DNA of 64,000 nt from Anadara kagoshimensis (taxonomy: Eukaryota > Mollusca > Bivalvia > Arcoida > Arcidae): the NCBI GenBank assembly GCA_021292105.1, contig CM037870.1, forward strand, positions 25,783,916 to 25,847,915, written 5' to 3'. Below the pieces are notes generated by a model. That model made no database searches. It was not told the DNA's origin and saw only the letters and a list, made by a program, of their open reading frames with translations. Shown here in pieces: positions 32,097 through 41,752 of this stretch. A program made the position numbers and the translations under genes. Each line of letters begins with the position of its first letter. Position 1 is the stretch's first letter.

Positions 32097-35000
32097 CTCT
32101 CTCTCTCTCAAAGGGGGTTATCTACAAAGAGTATCACCCTGTCCCTGGGATTTTTCAACATGTCCTACTACTAGTATACTAGTTAGAACTAAATGTACCT
32201 TTTGTACATGTTCTATAATTTGATCTAAATATACCTTTTTGGATATCTGTCAAGTTGTTCCTTTTTGGACATCTCGTCTCGTAGTTAGAACTAAATGTAC
32301 CTTTTGTACATGTTCTATAATTTGATCTAAATATACCTTTTTGGATATCTGTCATGTTGTTCCTTTTTGGACATCTCGTCTCGTAGTTAGACCTAAATGT
32401 ACCTTTTGTACATGTTCTATAATTTGATCTAAATATACCTTTTTGGATATCTGTCATGTTGTTCCTTTTTGGACATCTCGTCTCGTAGTTAGAACTAAAT
32501 GTACCTTTTGTACATGTTCTATAATTTGATCTAAATATACCTTTTTGGATATCTGTCATGTTGTTCCTTTTTGGACATCTCGTCTCGTAGTTAGAACTAA
32601 ATGTACCTTTCAGATATTTGTCTTGAAGTTCGGACTAAATGTATCTATAGGGCAACTGCCTCTATTAAGCGTTCATTTTGGACAAATGTTTCGTAATTTC
32701 ACCTAAGTGTATCTTTTGGATATCTGTCATTAGTTGGAACTTGATGTACCTGTTGGACAGATGTCTTATATTGTGTCTTACCTGGCGTCTCGAATTTCAC
32801 AACTGTCTTGTTAAGTGTTTTGCCATGGTAAGACACTTTACAAGACAGCTGTGAAATTAGAGATGCAGTTCTCTTGTATAGTTCTTACCTTGCATCTTTA
32901 ATTTCACAGATATAGTTATGTTTCGAGTCGCACTGATCGTCGTTCCATCCAACATGGTCATGGTACAAACGTATTTCCAAACAATCTTCGTCGTCTTCAC
33001 AACATTTACCATCTATCCAATGGAAATGCTTTATTGGGTCTCCAGTAGACATCCATTTCCATTCTCCTTCCTTATCTCTGTCGGATCCATCCAACCAAAA
33101 CCGATTGTCATTATTGAAGGCATCTGCCGATAAAAAGAATAAGGTTCAACGAAGTACTACACGATACTCCAATATAGTTTTTTAGGGAATAATGTATCTT
33201 GTAATACTGTTCAGAGTTGTCGCCCTGTAAATGGAGTTGAGGTAAATGCCTCGAATTTGAAGCGTGCGGCCAAAGCTAACGCCTTAATCATTCAATCACC
33301 ATGTGGCCCTGTGGCATGATACGATCGCGAATTCAAATTAACATGATGAAAATGATTTAAAATTTATTTATTTAGCAATTTGCACCATTGCTTGTCGATT
33401 TGTTTCTTAATTTATATGATGCAGAATCTTGTTAAATCTGGAGAGAAGACTGCCGCCAAATCATTTATCTCTACATACACATATATAGATGGTGTTCTGT
33501 CTCTATTGAAGACTATGTGAATGTCATCTATCCAAATGAGCTTGAAATAAAATACATGACTGATTCTTAAGTTTTGTTTCATATTTAGGTTTATACCTAA
33601 ATTATGACGCTAGGCTACATTTGAAACTTGTTGGCAAACGTAATGACTTCAATTTTTCTATTGTCGACTTTCCTTTTCACCTGCTTATGGTGTATTTGTT
33701 TGACAATTGATACGCTATGGTAGAGCGTGTTCCCACTACGGGGACTTTTTACAACGAAGCAAACTGCTTACAAATAAATTGTTGACCCAGGGATATTGCA
33801 AGTCTAGGTTTATCAGGGCCTCGAGTGTTTTATGGCCGTCATCACAGTTTTTACTTTGCTTCTGGATTGTGATTCGGACATGGATTAGTATGTTTGTTTG
33901 TGATTATTTAGATTTCTAGTTTAGAATTAACAGAAATATTTATATAAATTTTAACATTTACATATTAAGTCTTTTTGGTATAATATATTGTTCGCGAAAA
34001 TTAATACCACGAAAAGAATGAAACATAACAAAAATACCTTCAAAATATTTGATTTCGTTCATTAAGAACGTTTCCTCTGCAGATGTTTCCACGACTGCAA
34101 GAGTGCCACCTGCAGATTTGCAAGACCTCTGTAAATATAAAAATTACCATTGATGACCATATAACCTTTACAGAGTAAGAAATCTTATCTAACGAATTCT
34201 GATGTACTGTGAATCAGTAAATTTTCGCGACAATTAATTTTGGTGAGAATCGCCATTGCAAGATATTCGCCAAACTACCATAATTATTGATTACATACCG
34301 TAAGATGTTAACAGAGGAAGAAATCTTATCTCACAGATTCTGATATACTGTAAAATACTGTACTGGGAAATTTTCGCGACAATTAATTTTATTCCAATGT
34401 CATCAGGTGATGGTCAGTACAGTAGCAAACGAATTATATCAAAATAAAATATTGTAAATGTATTTAATTTCGCGTGTAGTTATTTTTGCTGTATAGAAAA
34501 TTTAGACGCATCCGCGTAGTTGAATTTTCGCGTATTCGTACTATAACACAACAAGCCTGATGTAATTTTCGCTTGGTATTAATTTTCGCACAAAACAAAC
34601 GGTCGCGAAATAAGCGAAAATTAGTACACCGCGAAAATAAATGCGTTTAAGGTAGTTCCATACTTTACAAATCGCCTGAAAACACATATTGAAATTTTGA
34701 TATGTTGTACATGGGCATAAACAATTTAATATGCCAAAATTTCAGGGCAGGTATTCGACATGCTTAAGAAGTTCTGAAGCGCCACCTGGTGGCCATTTTC
34801 ACGACATAAATGATCAAAGTATAACTACTGCTATCAACAAATAAGCTTTAATAATTTTTTGCCATGCTTAGAAAGCAAAAGTCTCTTGTATCTAAATTAA
34901 CCATTATGTCATAAAGATTATTTGGACCAATGGAATTTTACTTCCGGTCACGTGGTATTTTCCTGCAGCGCCACCTATCAAGAGAGAACATTAAATTTCT

Positions 35001-36592
35001 GGAAAACTAAAAGTAACACCCTTTCGTTAATTTGTATATTTTTAAAAAACTAAGTCGAATACGACCCCTGATTTTCACATATATTGCACATGAATATATA
35101 AGTTTGATTTTCGAAAACAAAAAATAGGGGGTCGTCAAGCTACTTTTTTCATAAAATTGCACCAAAATCCTGAAACAAGAAAAAAGCCTCATTCCTTACG
35201 TAAGAGGTTACCAATAATGTCCTAGGATACTATTATGAACTCAATGTTTTTCGTTTGGTATTAACAAATAAACAAAAACACTGATTGTGAGCTATTTGGC
35301 TGTGCAAAACAAAATAAATTTAAATTTCATATGGTCTGTCACCCATAGAAACCCTTAGCAACCGTTACCAAACACAGATCAGTTAAAGTGGAAAGGGGAT
35401 TCGTATACATTGATGAAGCGTTCTTGATTCTAGGCCGCTGAATGAAACGCAAATACAAGAGAATAGTCAAACTGCTAAAATTTGACACCGAGAAAAATTA
35501 TCATCAGTATGTTTATTGAAGAATCGTCAGTGTGTGTTCTACCTTTTTGTATTTCCTACTATTTTTAAAAAACCAAACATGAAGCGGCATTTAAAATACG
35601 TCTTCAAAATTTAAATAATGTACTCAAATCTTTCAATTGTTTAAAATAGTTCTCTCAAAAGTGTAGATCTACTAATTTCCGTAATGTACAATATATATTT
35701 TCTTCTTAAAAATAGTGCACAGAATTGATATTGTGAATTCTAATCTTTTGTGAATGCAAAAAATTATTCTACTGAATGATAGCATAACAGCGTTCCCGCC
35801 ATAATTCCGTAGGCGCCGAAGACCACACATTCGTGACGTCATAGATAAAAAAGACGTCAAATCTGACATTTCGACCGTACGCACAAAACGACGACGTCAC
35901 CATGGTATGGAACTACCTTAAAGTATAATATTTGCGGCAGTTTTATTTTCGCATCTTGTTTCTTTCGCAAATTTACGCTAAAAAGAACGAAATTTGGCGA
36001 TTCATAACATTTGATTTCAAAATAGTTTTTTTCTTCCCACTGAAACCAGTTAATTAGCTCGTTATGAAACAATTACGGTGAGGAAACATCCGAAAATTGG
36101 TAGCGGGGACGTTTAAAGTGAGAAGAATTTTAACTCAAAAAAGTGTTATGACCGTCACTAAAATTTCCTGGATATATTTGACGCACAATAAAGTCCGTGT
36201 CATAAATTTTAAATTCACACGTGACGATTGAAGCTAGCTCTATATAGGAGGTGCTTACACTCATGGAGCACCCGGTCTCATGATCACTTCCCTGGTGGTT
36301 TATTTAATTTACCAATTTTAACTTGCAATGTTTTAAATTTGCTTTTGGTATTAAGATTTGGACATTGACCGGTATGTTTGTGTTTGACTTTTGGGATTAT
36401 GATTTGGACATTGACCGGTATGTTTGTGTTTTACTTTTGGGATTATGATTTGGACATGGACTGATATGTTTGTGTTTGTTTTATACTGAAATCCTACCGA
36501 GGCATCATCCCAAGTTTTCATTTCTCTGTGGAAGAAATAACACGAATCATCGTCTCTTATCCACCCATTCGGACAGAAACTGTCAACATAGC
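31501..36592 (-). CDS. C-type lectin gene 1 (four exons, first exon missing)
   Basis: Secreted-type protein with one C-type lectin domain (CTLD), assembled from exons 36592-36498, 34128-34038, 33123-32889 and 31612-31501. All have GT/AG borders and the reading frame stays open, giving about 176 residues plus an unseen N-terminus. CTLD landmarks in order: FCPNGWIRDDDSCYFF, TWDDASRSC, GGTLAVVE, FWLDGSD, EGEWKWMSTG, DEDCLEIR, GWNDDQC and YICEI. The six canonical long-form Cys are present. The Ca-site EPN or QPD motif is absent: the segment reads WIDGKCCEDDEDC, with an extra Cys pair. The WND motif is kept. The tail after the CTLD is Thr-rich and ends FIIG, without a membrane segment. In invertebrates such proteins are often immune or mucus lectins; carbohydrate binding here is not shown. 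Gene 2 lies 5 kb upstream on the same strand. Confidence 0.85.
31640..31828 (-). mobile_element. SINE family 1 body fragment in lectin 1 intron 3
   Basis: The plus strand has CTTCACTTATATCGAGACTA, GAAGTGACAGAAGTATTGAC, TTCTTTAACCGTACC and ATAAATGCCGAGTG. This is the reverse complement of the family 1 body. The head is missing. Confidence 0.65.
31885..31935. repeat. GGGGCGGATCCAGG-type repeat end
   Basis: GGGGGGCAGGGGCGGATCCA, GGATTTTTTGAAAGGGGG. This resembles the ends of GC-rich elements at 37590-38480. Only a short piece is present. Confidence 0.45.
32055..32110. repeat. (CT)n microsatellite
   Basis: About 25 CT repeats with a TTTCTTT interruption, within lectin 1 intron 3. Confidence 0.95.
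32180..32620. repeat. 102-bp minisatellite, about 4.2 units, in lectin 1 intron 3
   Basis: GTTAGA(A/C)CTAAATGTACC starts at 32182, 32284, 32386, 32488 and 32590, an exact 102-bp period. Units also carry ATCTAAATATACCTTTTTGG and GGACATCTCGTCTCGTAG. Since 102 is divisible by three, a minus-strand frame stays open for 126 codons; this is a repeat artefact. Degenerate copies continue to about 32770. Confidence 0.95.
32778..32872. repeat. Hairpin with lectin exon-end relics beside exon 3
   Basis: Inverted arms: GTCTCGAATTTCACAACTGT, CTTGTTAAGTG on the left; CACTTTACAAGACAGCTGTG, AAATTAGAGATGC on the right. The minus strand at 32800-32779 reads TGTGAAATTCGAGACGCCAG/GTAAGA, i.e. CEIRDA plus a splice donor. 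That is the same as the end of the real CTLD exon at 32889 (CEIKDA plus donor). An in-frame stop lies five codons before the relic's C. It is a copied, dead exon end turned into a palindrome. Confidence 0.75.
32889..33123 (-). CDS. Lectin gene 1, CTLD exon 3
   Basis: Acceptor CGGCAG, donor AAG/GTAAGA. It starts in phase 1, completing Asp (G/AT), and holds 77 full codons. It encodes AFNNDNRFWLDGSDRD, KEGEWKWMSTG, FHWIDGKCCEDDEDCLEI, GWNDDQC and YICEIKDA. This exon contains most of the Ca/sugar-site region. The site motif EPN/QPD is replaced by GKC. Confidence 0.9.
33600..33880 (+). pseudogene. Penelope-like RT C-terminal relic in lectin 1 intron 2
   Basis: Plus-strand frames read KLVGKRNDFNFSIVDFPF, then, after a short loss, AYGVFV, IRYGRACSHYGDFLQRSKLL, TNKLLTQGYCKSRF and, one frame over, VFYGRHH. 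The order matches the C-terminal part of Penelope-type reverse transcriptases (DFNFPIVNFPF .. YGVYISQLIRYSRAC .. FYGRHH). There are stops and frame shifts, so it is dead. It is in opposite orientation to the host lectin gene. Confidence 0.75.
34038..34128 (-). CDS. Lectin gene 1, CTLD exon 2
   Basis: Acceptor TTTACAG, donor GAAG/GTATTT. It has 30 codons plus one base: RSCKSAGGTLAVVE, TSAEETFLMNEIKYFE. It encodes the first conserved Cys of the CTLD core and the second helix. The phase 0 start follows TCG of exon 1; the phase 1 end gives Asp with the next exon. Confidence 0.9.
34200..34400. repeat. Fragments of the TTTCGCG family in lectin 1 intron 1
   Basis: TACTGTGAATCAGTAAATTT followed by TCGCGACAATTAATTTT appears twice, near 34207 and 34353. 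It is partly tandem, with AGAAATCTTATCT(A/C) before each. This is a duplicated piece of about 145 bp. Confidence 0.6.
34447..34650. mobile_element. TTTCGCG-rich MITE interrupted at its end
   Basis: ATTGTAAATGTATTTAATTT, CGCGTGTAGTTATTTTTGC at left; GCGAAATAAGCGAAAATTAG, TACACCGCGAAAATAAATGC at right. The element's last bases (GTTTAA then AGTAT) are split by the 1.27-kb transposon at 34651-35917. An intact end reads GTTTACAGTAT at 46330-46340. Confidence 0.8.
34651..35917. mobile_element. 1.27-kb transposon with TTAA target duplication
   Basis: The ends are GGTAGTTCCATAC and its exact inverse GTATGGAACTACC, each flanked by TTAA (34647-34650 and 35918-35921). The interior has no open frame longer than about 70 codons, so it is non-autonomous. 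TTAA duplications are known for piggyBac and Kolobok-type elements; which applies here is not determined. It sits in intron 1 of lectin gene 1. Confidence 0.85.
36355..36485. repeat. About 55-bp tandem repeat, 2.5-3 units
   Basis: TTTGGACATTGACCGGTATG followed by TTTGTGTTTGACTTTTGGG is repeated at about 36355, 36410 and, diverged, 36450 (GACATGGACTGATATG). Similar wording occurs at 33865-33905 next to the Penelope relic, so it may be the 3' part of that element. Confidence 0.65.
36498..36592 (-). CDS. Lectin gene 1, first CTLD exon
   Basis: Acceptor AATTTCAG, donor TCG/GTAGGA. It has two bases plus 31 codons: YVDSFCPNGWIRDDDSC, YFFHREMKTWDDAS. The first two Cys make it a long-form CTLD. The phase 1 start requires an upstream exon ending in one base of a split codon, presumably carrying the signal peptide. 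That exon was not found between here and 41600. Confidence 0.85.
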
Positions 36593-36676
36593 CTGAAATT
36601 AAAATGTTTATTGATTATGTTTAAATAACTACTATGGTTGGTTGGTCGGTTTATTAATATCTTAAGGATGAATCTC

Positions 36677-37022
36677 CACTGCGTTAGCTCAGTTGGTACA
36701 GTGCTTGATCCGTAAGTGGGAGGTCGTAGGTTCGAACCCTGAGAGGGTCTGACCTAAGACTTCAAAGTGTGCAATGACTGTTCTATCACCAAGTACTAGG
36801 CATTACGAAATGAAAGCCACGGTCCTATCGGATGTGAACTTAAGATAAAACGAGGCCCCGTGTCATGGTAGGCGTGGCATGATAAAGAACCCTGCTGCAT
36901 AATGTCATCATTGCAACGCACAGACAAAACTTTTTCATTTTCGCCTATATAGCTGGTGACGCCTCAATATAAATGAAAATTTAATATTCTTGACTGGGAC
37001 GTTAAACGCCATTACTCAACTT
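36677..37022 (+). mobile_element. tRNA-derived SINE, family 1
   Basis: Head CACTGCGTTAGCTCAGTTGG and GTAGGTTCGAACCCTGAG. Body GTGCAATGACTGTTCTATCA, GAAATGAAAGCCACGGTCC, CCCCGTGTCATGG. Tail ATATAAATG..ATTCTTGACTGGGACGTTAA, ACGCCATTACTCAAC. Full length, followed within 20 bp by an inverted copy. Confidence 0.85.
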
Positions 37023-37045
37023 TAGAGATGATTGATTGATTGATT

Positions 37046-37363
37046 GAAAGGCGTTTTACGATCCAGTCAAGAATATTTCACTTATATCGAGACTTAAGGC
37101 GAAGTGGCAGACATTTTTACCTTTGTAATTCGCTCATGGCAATGTACAGGGAGGATTCTTCAACGTGCCACGCCTGTTGTGACACGGGGCATCGGAGTTT
37201 AAGGTCTCTTGCGAAAGACCCTGTGACTTTCATTTTTAAATACAGAAAACTTGGAGGAAGAGTCACTACCTATTTTCAAGTCTTGTTCAGACACCGTCCA
37301 GGTTTGAACCTACGACCTCGCCCATACGAAGCAAGCGCTCTACCAACTGAGCTACTGTGTTGT
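37046..37363 (-). mobile_element. tRNA-derived SINE, family 1, inverted neighbour
   Basis: The plus strand begins AAGGCGTTTTACGATCCAGT, CAAGAATATTTCACTTATAT and ends GCGCTCTACCAACTGAGCTA, CTGTGTTG. It is joined tail to tail with the copy at 36677-37022 through a short (GATT)n run. Transcribed together, the two would form an imperfect hairpin of over 300 bp. Confidence 0.85.
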
Positions 37364-37384
37364 TTAAATAAATCTGTGAACAGG

Positions 37385-37500
37385 TTTGTGTATGCGTGAG
37401 ATGTTTTATGGCCTGCTTTGTACTAGCACATACTCAAGGCGCAGATGTAAGGTCACAGACACAGTATGCTAGCTCCCCTAGTCACATTAATACTGACGCT
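37385..37500 (-). mobile_element. SINE family 3 tail fragment
   Basis: TTTATGGCCTGCTTTGTACT, AGCACATACTCAAGGCG and TAGCTCCCCTAGTCACATTA are the inverse of the family 3 body at 60590-60955 (CTAGTACAAGGCAGACCAT and related). Confidence 0.55.
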
Positions 37501-37589
37501 GGATGAACTATAATAGTTGATTCTCTGTCCTCTTAATAACGAGCGCCAGGAGAGGAAGCAGTTTTCAAATTTTAAGTCTTTTGTATGAC

Positions 37590-38485
37590 ACAGATGGGTT
37601 AGAATCCTTGATTCACTCTGAGCCACCGAGGCGGGCATTTTCCATAGGCGTAGGAGCAGGGGGGGGGGGGCCAGCGGGGGCCGCCGCCGCGCTGAACCGG
37701 CACCCCCACTCTATCCACCCCCACCCCCCCCCCATGTCAGAGAAGGGGGGCCAGGCCCCTGCAATATATTGTGTGAAATTTTGTATCATGCTAAAAAAAA
37801 CAAAGAAAAAAAAAAAAAAAAAAAAAAAACAAGAGCGTTAACAGGAAATGTCCATCTGGTAACCAATCAATTATCAATTTCATCATTATGCTTGTAAAAG
37901 GGCGTCAAAATTTTCCGAGGTACCCCATATCCAGTGGCGGATTCAGCGGGGGGCGTAGGGGGAATACGCACCCCCTTTATGTCGCTAAAAATACATATTG
38001 TTCAGCTCAGATTGCACCAGAATGCAGGATTTTTGCGCCACTTTTTCAAAATTTTCAGGGGGAGCATGCCCCCGAACCCCCCTAGAAGGTTCGAGCCTTC
38101 AAATCTCACATTATACGCCCCCTTTCTAAAATTCTGGATCAGCCTCTGATATCAATCTCCAATGAGAGGGTGATTATGGAACTTGTGTCATACGGTTATT
38201 TTATATAATCTTGCCTTGATATCACAGTATTTAAAACCTATCAAAACGATGCACAATAGATTGAAAATGCGTCTAGACAGGACTTAGTTTGGAAAATTTT
38301 CCGGGGGAGGCCCCCCCCCCGAACCCCCACCTATGCGAGGGGTTTAGCACCCCTCTCATACTCTCCCCGCCTCGTGCCATAGGCACGAGGTCGTACCTGC
38401 GGCACGACATAAGACATAGCTTCGGTTTGGCCCCCCCAATATTAAAAACCCTCCTACGCCTATGTTTTCACCACGGTGTTTGCTA
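37590..38485. mobile_element. Cluster of GC-rich GGGGGC..CCCGAACCCCC repeats
   Basis: Three related segments of unusual G/C-run content. 37620-37770 contains GCGTAGGAGCAGGGG and GGGGCCAGGCCCC. 37930-38155 contains GTGGCGGATTCAGCGGGG, GCATGCCCCCGAACCCCCC and TTCTGGATCAGCCTCTGA. 38290-38470 contains CCGGGGGAGGCCCCCC, CGAACCCCCACCTATGCGAG and CCTACGCCTATG. Such GGGGCATGCCCCCGAACCCC phrases are typical of an interspersed repeat in many invertebrates. Open frames here are by-products. A poly-A run lies at 37794-37829. Confidence 0.6.
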
Positions 38486-39783
38486 GTATACATCGATTCA
38501 TGCATTGTCACCATTTGTTCAGCCAGATTTTGGGCGTTATAAAGGGGTTTGGTAAATTAAAACCTCGAAACATCACCACCAGTTATTCATCAAGATTTTT
38601 ACGTTATAAAGGAGGTTGGTAATAAATAAAAAAAAACTTACAAAGAAACCCATCAAATAAAACCCTTATGTCTACCTTATCAAATGTCAATATTGTATAA
38701 TAATTCATGGTTTGGATTCTTTTTTTTCTTTCTTTCACAGAAAGAAAACGCAATCAAAACCAAGGTCGAGGTCATGACCCTCAACCATCAGGAATTATTC
38801 ACAGCACATGGCCTTTAATTTCACCACCTGGATATTATTCATAACTCATGGCCCTTCATCATCAGGAAATTATTCCCACAGCCCACATTATAATAATCTG
38901 TTTAAGATACGGACTGAAAATTATATACAGCAGCTATGTTAAAACTTCGAAATTAAAATGTCCTTAAAAAGATCTGATGATATATCTAAATACAAACCAA
39001 TAAATATTACAACCAAAACAAATCCTTTGAAATCCATCATCATAATTTTATAGACAACACATTGTCATAGAGATAAGGCATCAATTTCGGTTATCTTCAC
39101 CTCATTTCGACAAAATCAAAATATAAATGACCTTGATTTTGCTCATTCCATTTTCAAAATATTTATAAGAATAACCGATTGAAATGGAATAATATTTAAC
39201 ACTTCATTCTTCTACGGATATCATCGCCTCTCGTCGTTTAGGCTCAAATCCTTATCGGTAGATCCAAGTGAAAAAGTTTTTCAGTTCGCTTACCGAAGGT
39301 TCTGCCATCCTAGTCCGACTAATCAGCCCACTAAGCCCAATTTTAATTTTTGTCTTGCACAAACACTAACAAGAAAAAAAAAATAAAATAGGGGTTTAGT
39401 GCCGGGGCTAATTAGTCAAACTATCACCATCCCAGAACTGACTGCTTCGATATCAGAGAAAAAATTACTAGGGGGTAAAACACCCGACTTTAAAGCGAAA
39501 ATACAGTTAATCTTCGATAACTCGAAATGCACTGGACTTCAATATCCCGGATGTGAGTTCGAGATTTATGTCACAGGTCCGTCGTAACGGTGTGACAGAT
39601 CTTTAAATAGGGAAACTCCAACTAAACGCTTTTACGATTTACCTTAATTTGCAACGACTTTAGATGGCTTTCCAAGAAATCTAACTTTTATAATTAACTC
39701 CGTTGTCCTCTGTTGAAATTCTTAGTGACAGAAACATAAAACCATAAAAACCATTTAACTGTGGAGAGTATTACATTTATTAA
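38486..39783. other. Between lectin genes, AT-rich
   Basis: No gene was found; I looked for the missing lectin 1 signal exon without success. The region contains duplicated phrases (AGATTTT..ACGTTATAAAGG.GG.TTGGTAA near 38530 and 38605), an ATCAGGAA(A)TTATTC.CA repeat near 38780-38880, and a SINE family 2 fragment near 39245-39480 (TTTTCAGTTCGCTTACCGAA, CCCAGAACTGACTGCTTCGA). Confidence 0.4.
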
Positions 39784-39899
39784 CAAGAGGCCCATGGGCC
39801 TTATACGCTCACCTGATAACTAATGGCTAGCTGATAGATTTAAAGACAACGTAAATACTAAACCCCAATGACCCCATTTTTTCTTTACATCAAAATGAT

Positions 39900-41035
39900 C
39901 ATTGTATCAATACCTACAACATTCTAATATACATGCCTATACAAAACGTTTATAGTTTTCAAGATAATTAACCATTTCAGTATTGTTTTACATCTGTGAC
40001 CTTGACCTTTAAACCCATGACCTTTTCTATACATCAAAATGATTGTTTTATTGATACCTACAACATTCTAATATACATGCCTATACAAAAAGTTTATAGT
40101 TTTCGAGATAATTAACCATTTTGGTGTCGTTTTGCATCTGTGACCTTGACCTTTGAACCCATGACCTTTTTCTATACATCAAAATGATTGTTGTATCAAT
40201 ACCTACAACATTCTAATATACATGCCTATACAAAAAATTTATAGTTTTCGAGATAATTAACATTTTCGGTATTGTTTCGCATCTGTGACCTTGACCTTTG
40301 AACTCATGACCTTTTTCTAATACCTACAACATTCTAATATACATGCCTATACAAAAAGTTAATAGTTTTCGAGATAATTAACCATTTCAGTATTGATTTG
40401 CATCTGTGACCTTGACCTTTGAACCCATGACCTTTTTCTATACATCAAAATGATCGTCGTATCAATACCTACAACATTCTAATATACATGCCTATACAAA
40501 AAGTTATAGTTTTCGAGATAATTAACCATTTCGGTATTGTTTCGCATCTGTGACCTTGACCTTTGAACCCATGACCTTTTTCTATACATCAAAATGATTG
40601 CTGTATCAATACCTACAACATTCTAATATACATGCCTATACAAAAAGTTTATAGTTTTCGAGATAATTAACCATTTTGGTATTGTTTCGCATCTGTGACC
40701 TTGACCTTTGAACCCATGACCTTTTTCTATACATCAAAATGATCGTTGTATCAATATCAACAACATTCTAATATAAATGCCTATACAAAAAGTTTATAGT
40801 TTTCGAGATAATTAACCATTTCGGTATTGTTTCGCATCCGTGACCTTGACCTTTGAACCGATGACCTTTTTCTATACATCAAAATGATCGTTGTAACAAT
40901 ATCTACAACATTCTAATATAAATGCCTATATAAAAAGTTTATAGTTTTCGTGATAATTAACCATTTCGGAATTGTTTCGCATCTGTGACCTTGACCTTTG
41001 AACCCATGACATGACTATACAAAAAGTTTATAGTT
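39900..41035. repeat. 144-145-bp tandem repeat core
   Basis: Unit starts fall near 39911, 40055, 40200, 40321, 40466, 40610, 40755 and 40900. All are 144-145 bp apart except the deleted 121-bp unit from 40200 to 40321. Unit landmarks are GCCTATACAAAAAGTTTATA, GTTTTCGAGATAATTAACCA and ATGACCTTTTTCTATACATC. Confidence 0.95.
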
Positions 41036-41480
41036 TTAGAGATAATAAGTATAATCAGAGGTAAAAAAAAATTAGGTCACGACCTTCACAATTGACCTTG
41101 ACCTCATTTTGAAGATACTAACAAGAAGATGTCAAAACTGAAAACCCCATGTCATTATCTGGTCAAGTAGTCAAGTTATAACAATTTGAAGCTATTTTAC
41201 GATTTTTTCAAAATTAAACGCAAAAACGCGTAACCCATTTTTCGACCGAATTTCACGAAATGAACAAACTACAGGCTTAAGACCCTAGAGAAGCCAAATA
41301 TCACATCAGATTTTTTCTCCAATCAATACTTTCGGAGAAGAAGATTTTTTAAGATTTTTGCACCCCTAGGTCACCTTGACCTAGTTATGGTAGCCATGGC
41401 AATGCCACGAACAAATCTGAATTGCACCGACCCAGACATGCTTCTGACCAAGTCTCGTTGAAATCTGTCCAGTGGTTCGT

Positions 41481-41509
<29 letters not shown>

Positions 41510-41519
<10 letters not shown>

Positions 41520-41535
41520 GACGACGACGACGACA
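41510..41535. repeat. (CGA)n microsatellite
   Basis: About eight ACG repeats inside the right flank of the tandem-core element. Confidence 0.9.
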
Positions 41536-41545
41536 GACAACGGAC

Positions 41546-41577
<32 letters not shown>

Positions 41578-41622
41578 TGGCTCAGGTGAGCTAAAAAGGA
41601 AGAAAAACGGAAAATATCGTGG

Positions 41623-41752
41623 TCATCCAATGATAACGGGTATATTTCTAGTTGTCTTGGAGCTTTCATTTACGGCAGCATGTGTCCGTGTGATTGGAAC
41701 TTTTGTAGTCACAGAAGGAGCTTCTGTAGTAGTCGTGGTTGTAGATGGAAAC
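41623..41752 (-). CDS. Lectin gene 2, last exon (Thr-rich tail)
   Basis: Acceptor TATTTTAG, phase 2 Arg join (AG/G), 42 codons to TGA. It encodes FPSTTTTTTEAPSVTTKVPI, then TRTHAAVNESSKTT and RNIPVIIG. An NES sequon (AVNESS) could be N-glycosylated. No membrane or GPI-like hydrophobic end is present. Confidence 0.85.

Larger units (their letters stand above)
39784..41594 (+). mobile_element. Hairpin-ended element with 145-bp tandem core
   Basis: The left end AAGAGGCCCATGGGCCTTAT, CGCTCACCTGAT and the right end AAGCTCACTTGAGCCTTTGG, CTCAGGTGAGCT are each partly self-complementary. The core (39900-41030) is about eight units of 144-145 bp, with CTACAACATTCTAATATACA at 39914 and every 144-145 bp after, except one 121-bp unit. 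Each unit has CTGTGACCTTGACCTTTGAA. Inverted relatives lie at 53571-54225 and, partial, at 4676-5010. The tandem-core architecture recalls bivalve pearl-type and Helitron-like elements; that link is inference. The right end lies 28 bp beyond the lectin gene 2 stop codon. Confidence 0.8.

Noticed and set aside
32179-32559. 126-codon minus-strand frame in a lectin intron
   Set aside because: It is the 102-bp minisatellite, whose length is divisible by three; it has no start context or non-repeat part.
37040-37399. 119-codon plus-strand frame
   Set aside because: It is the antisense strand of a SINE family 1 copy; similar frames arise from other copies.
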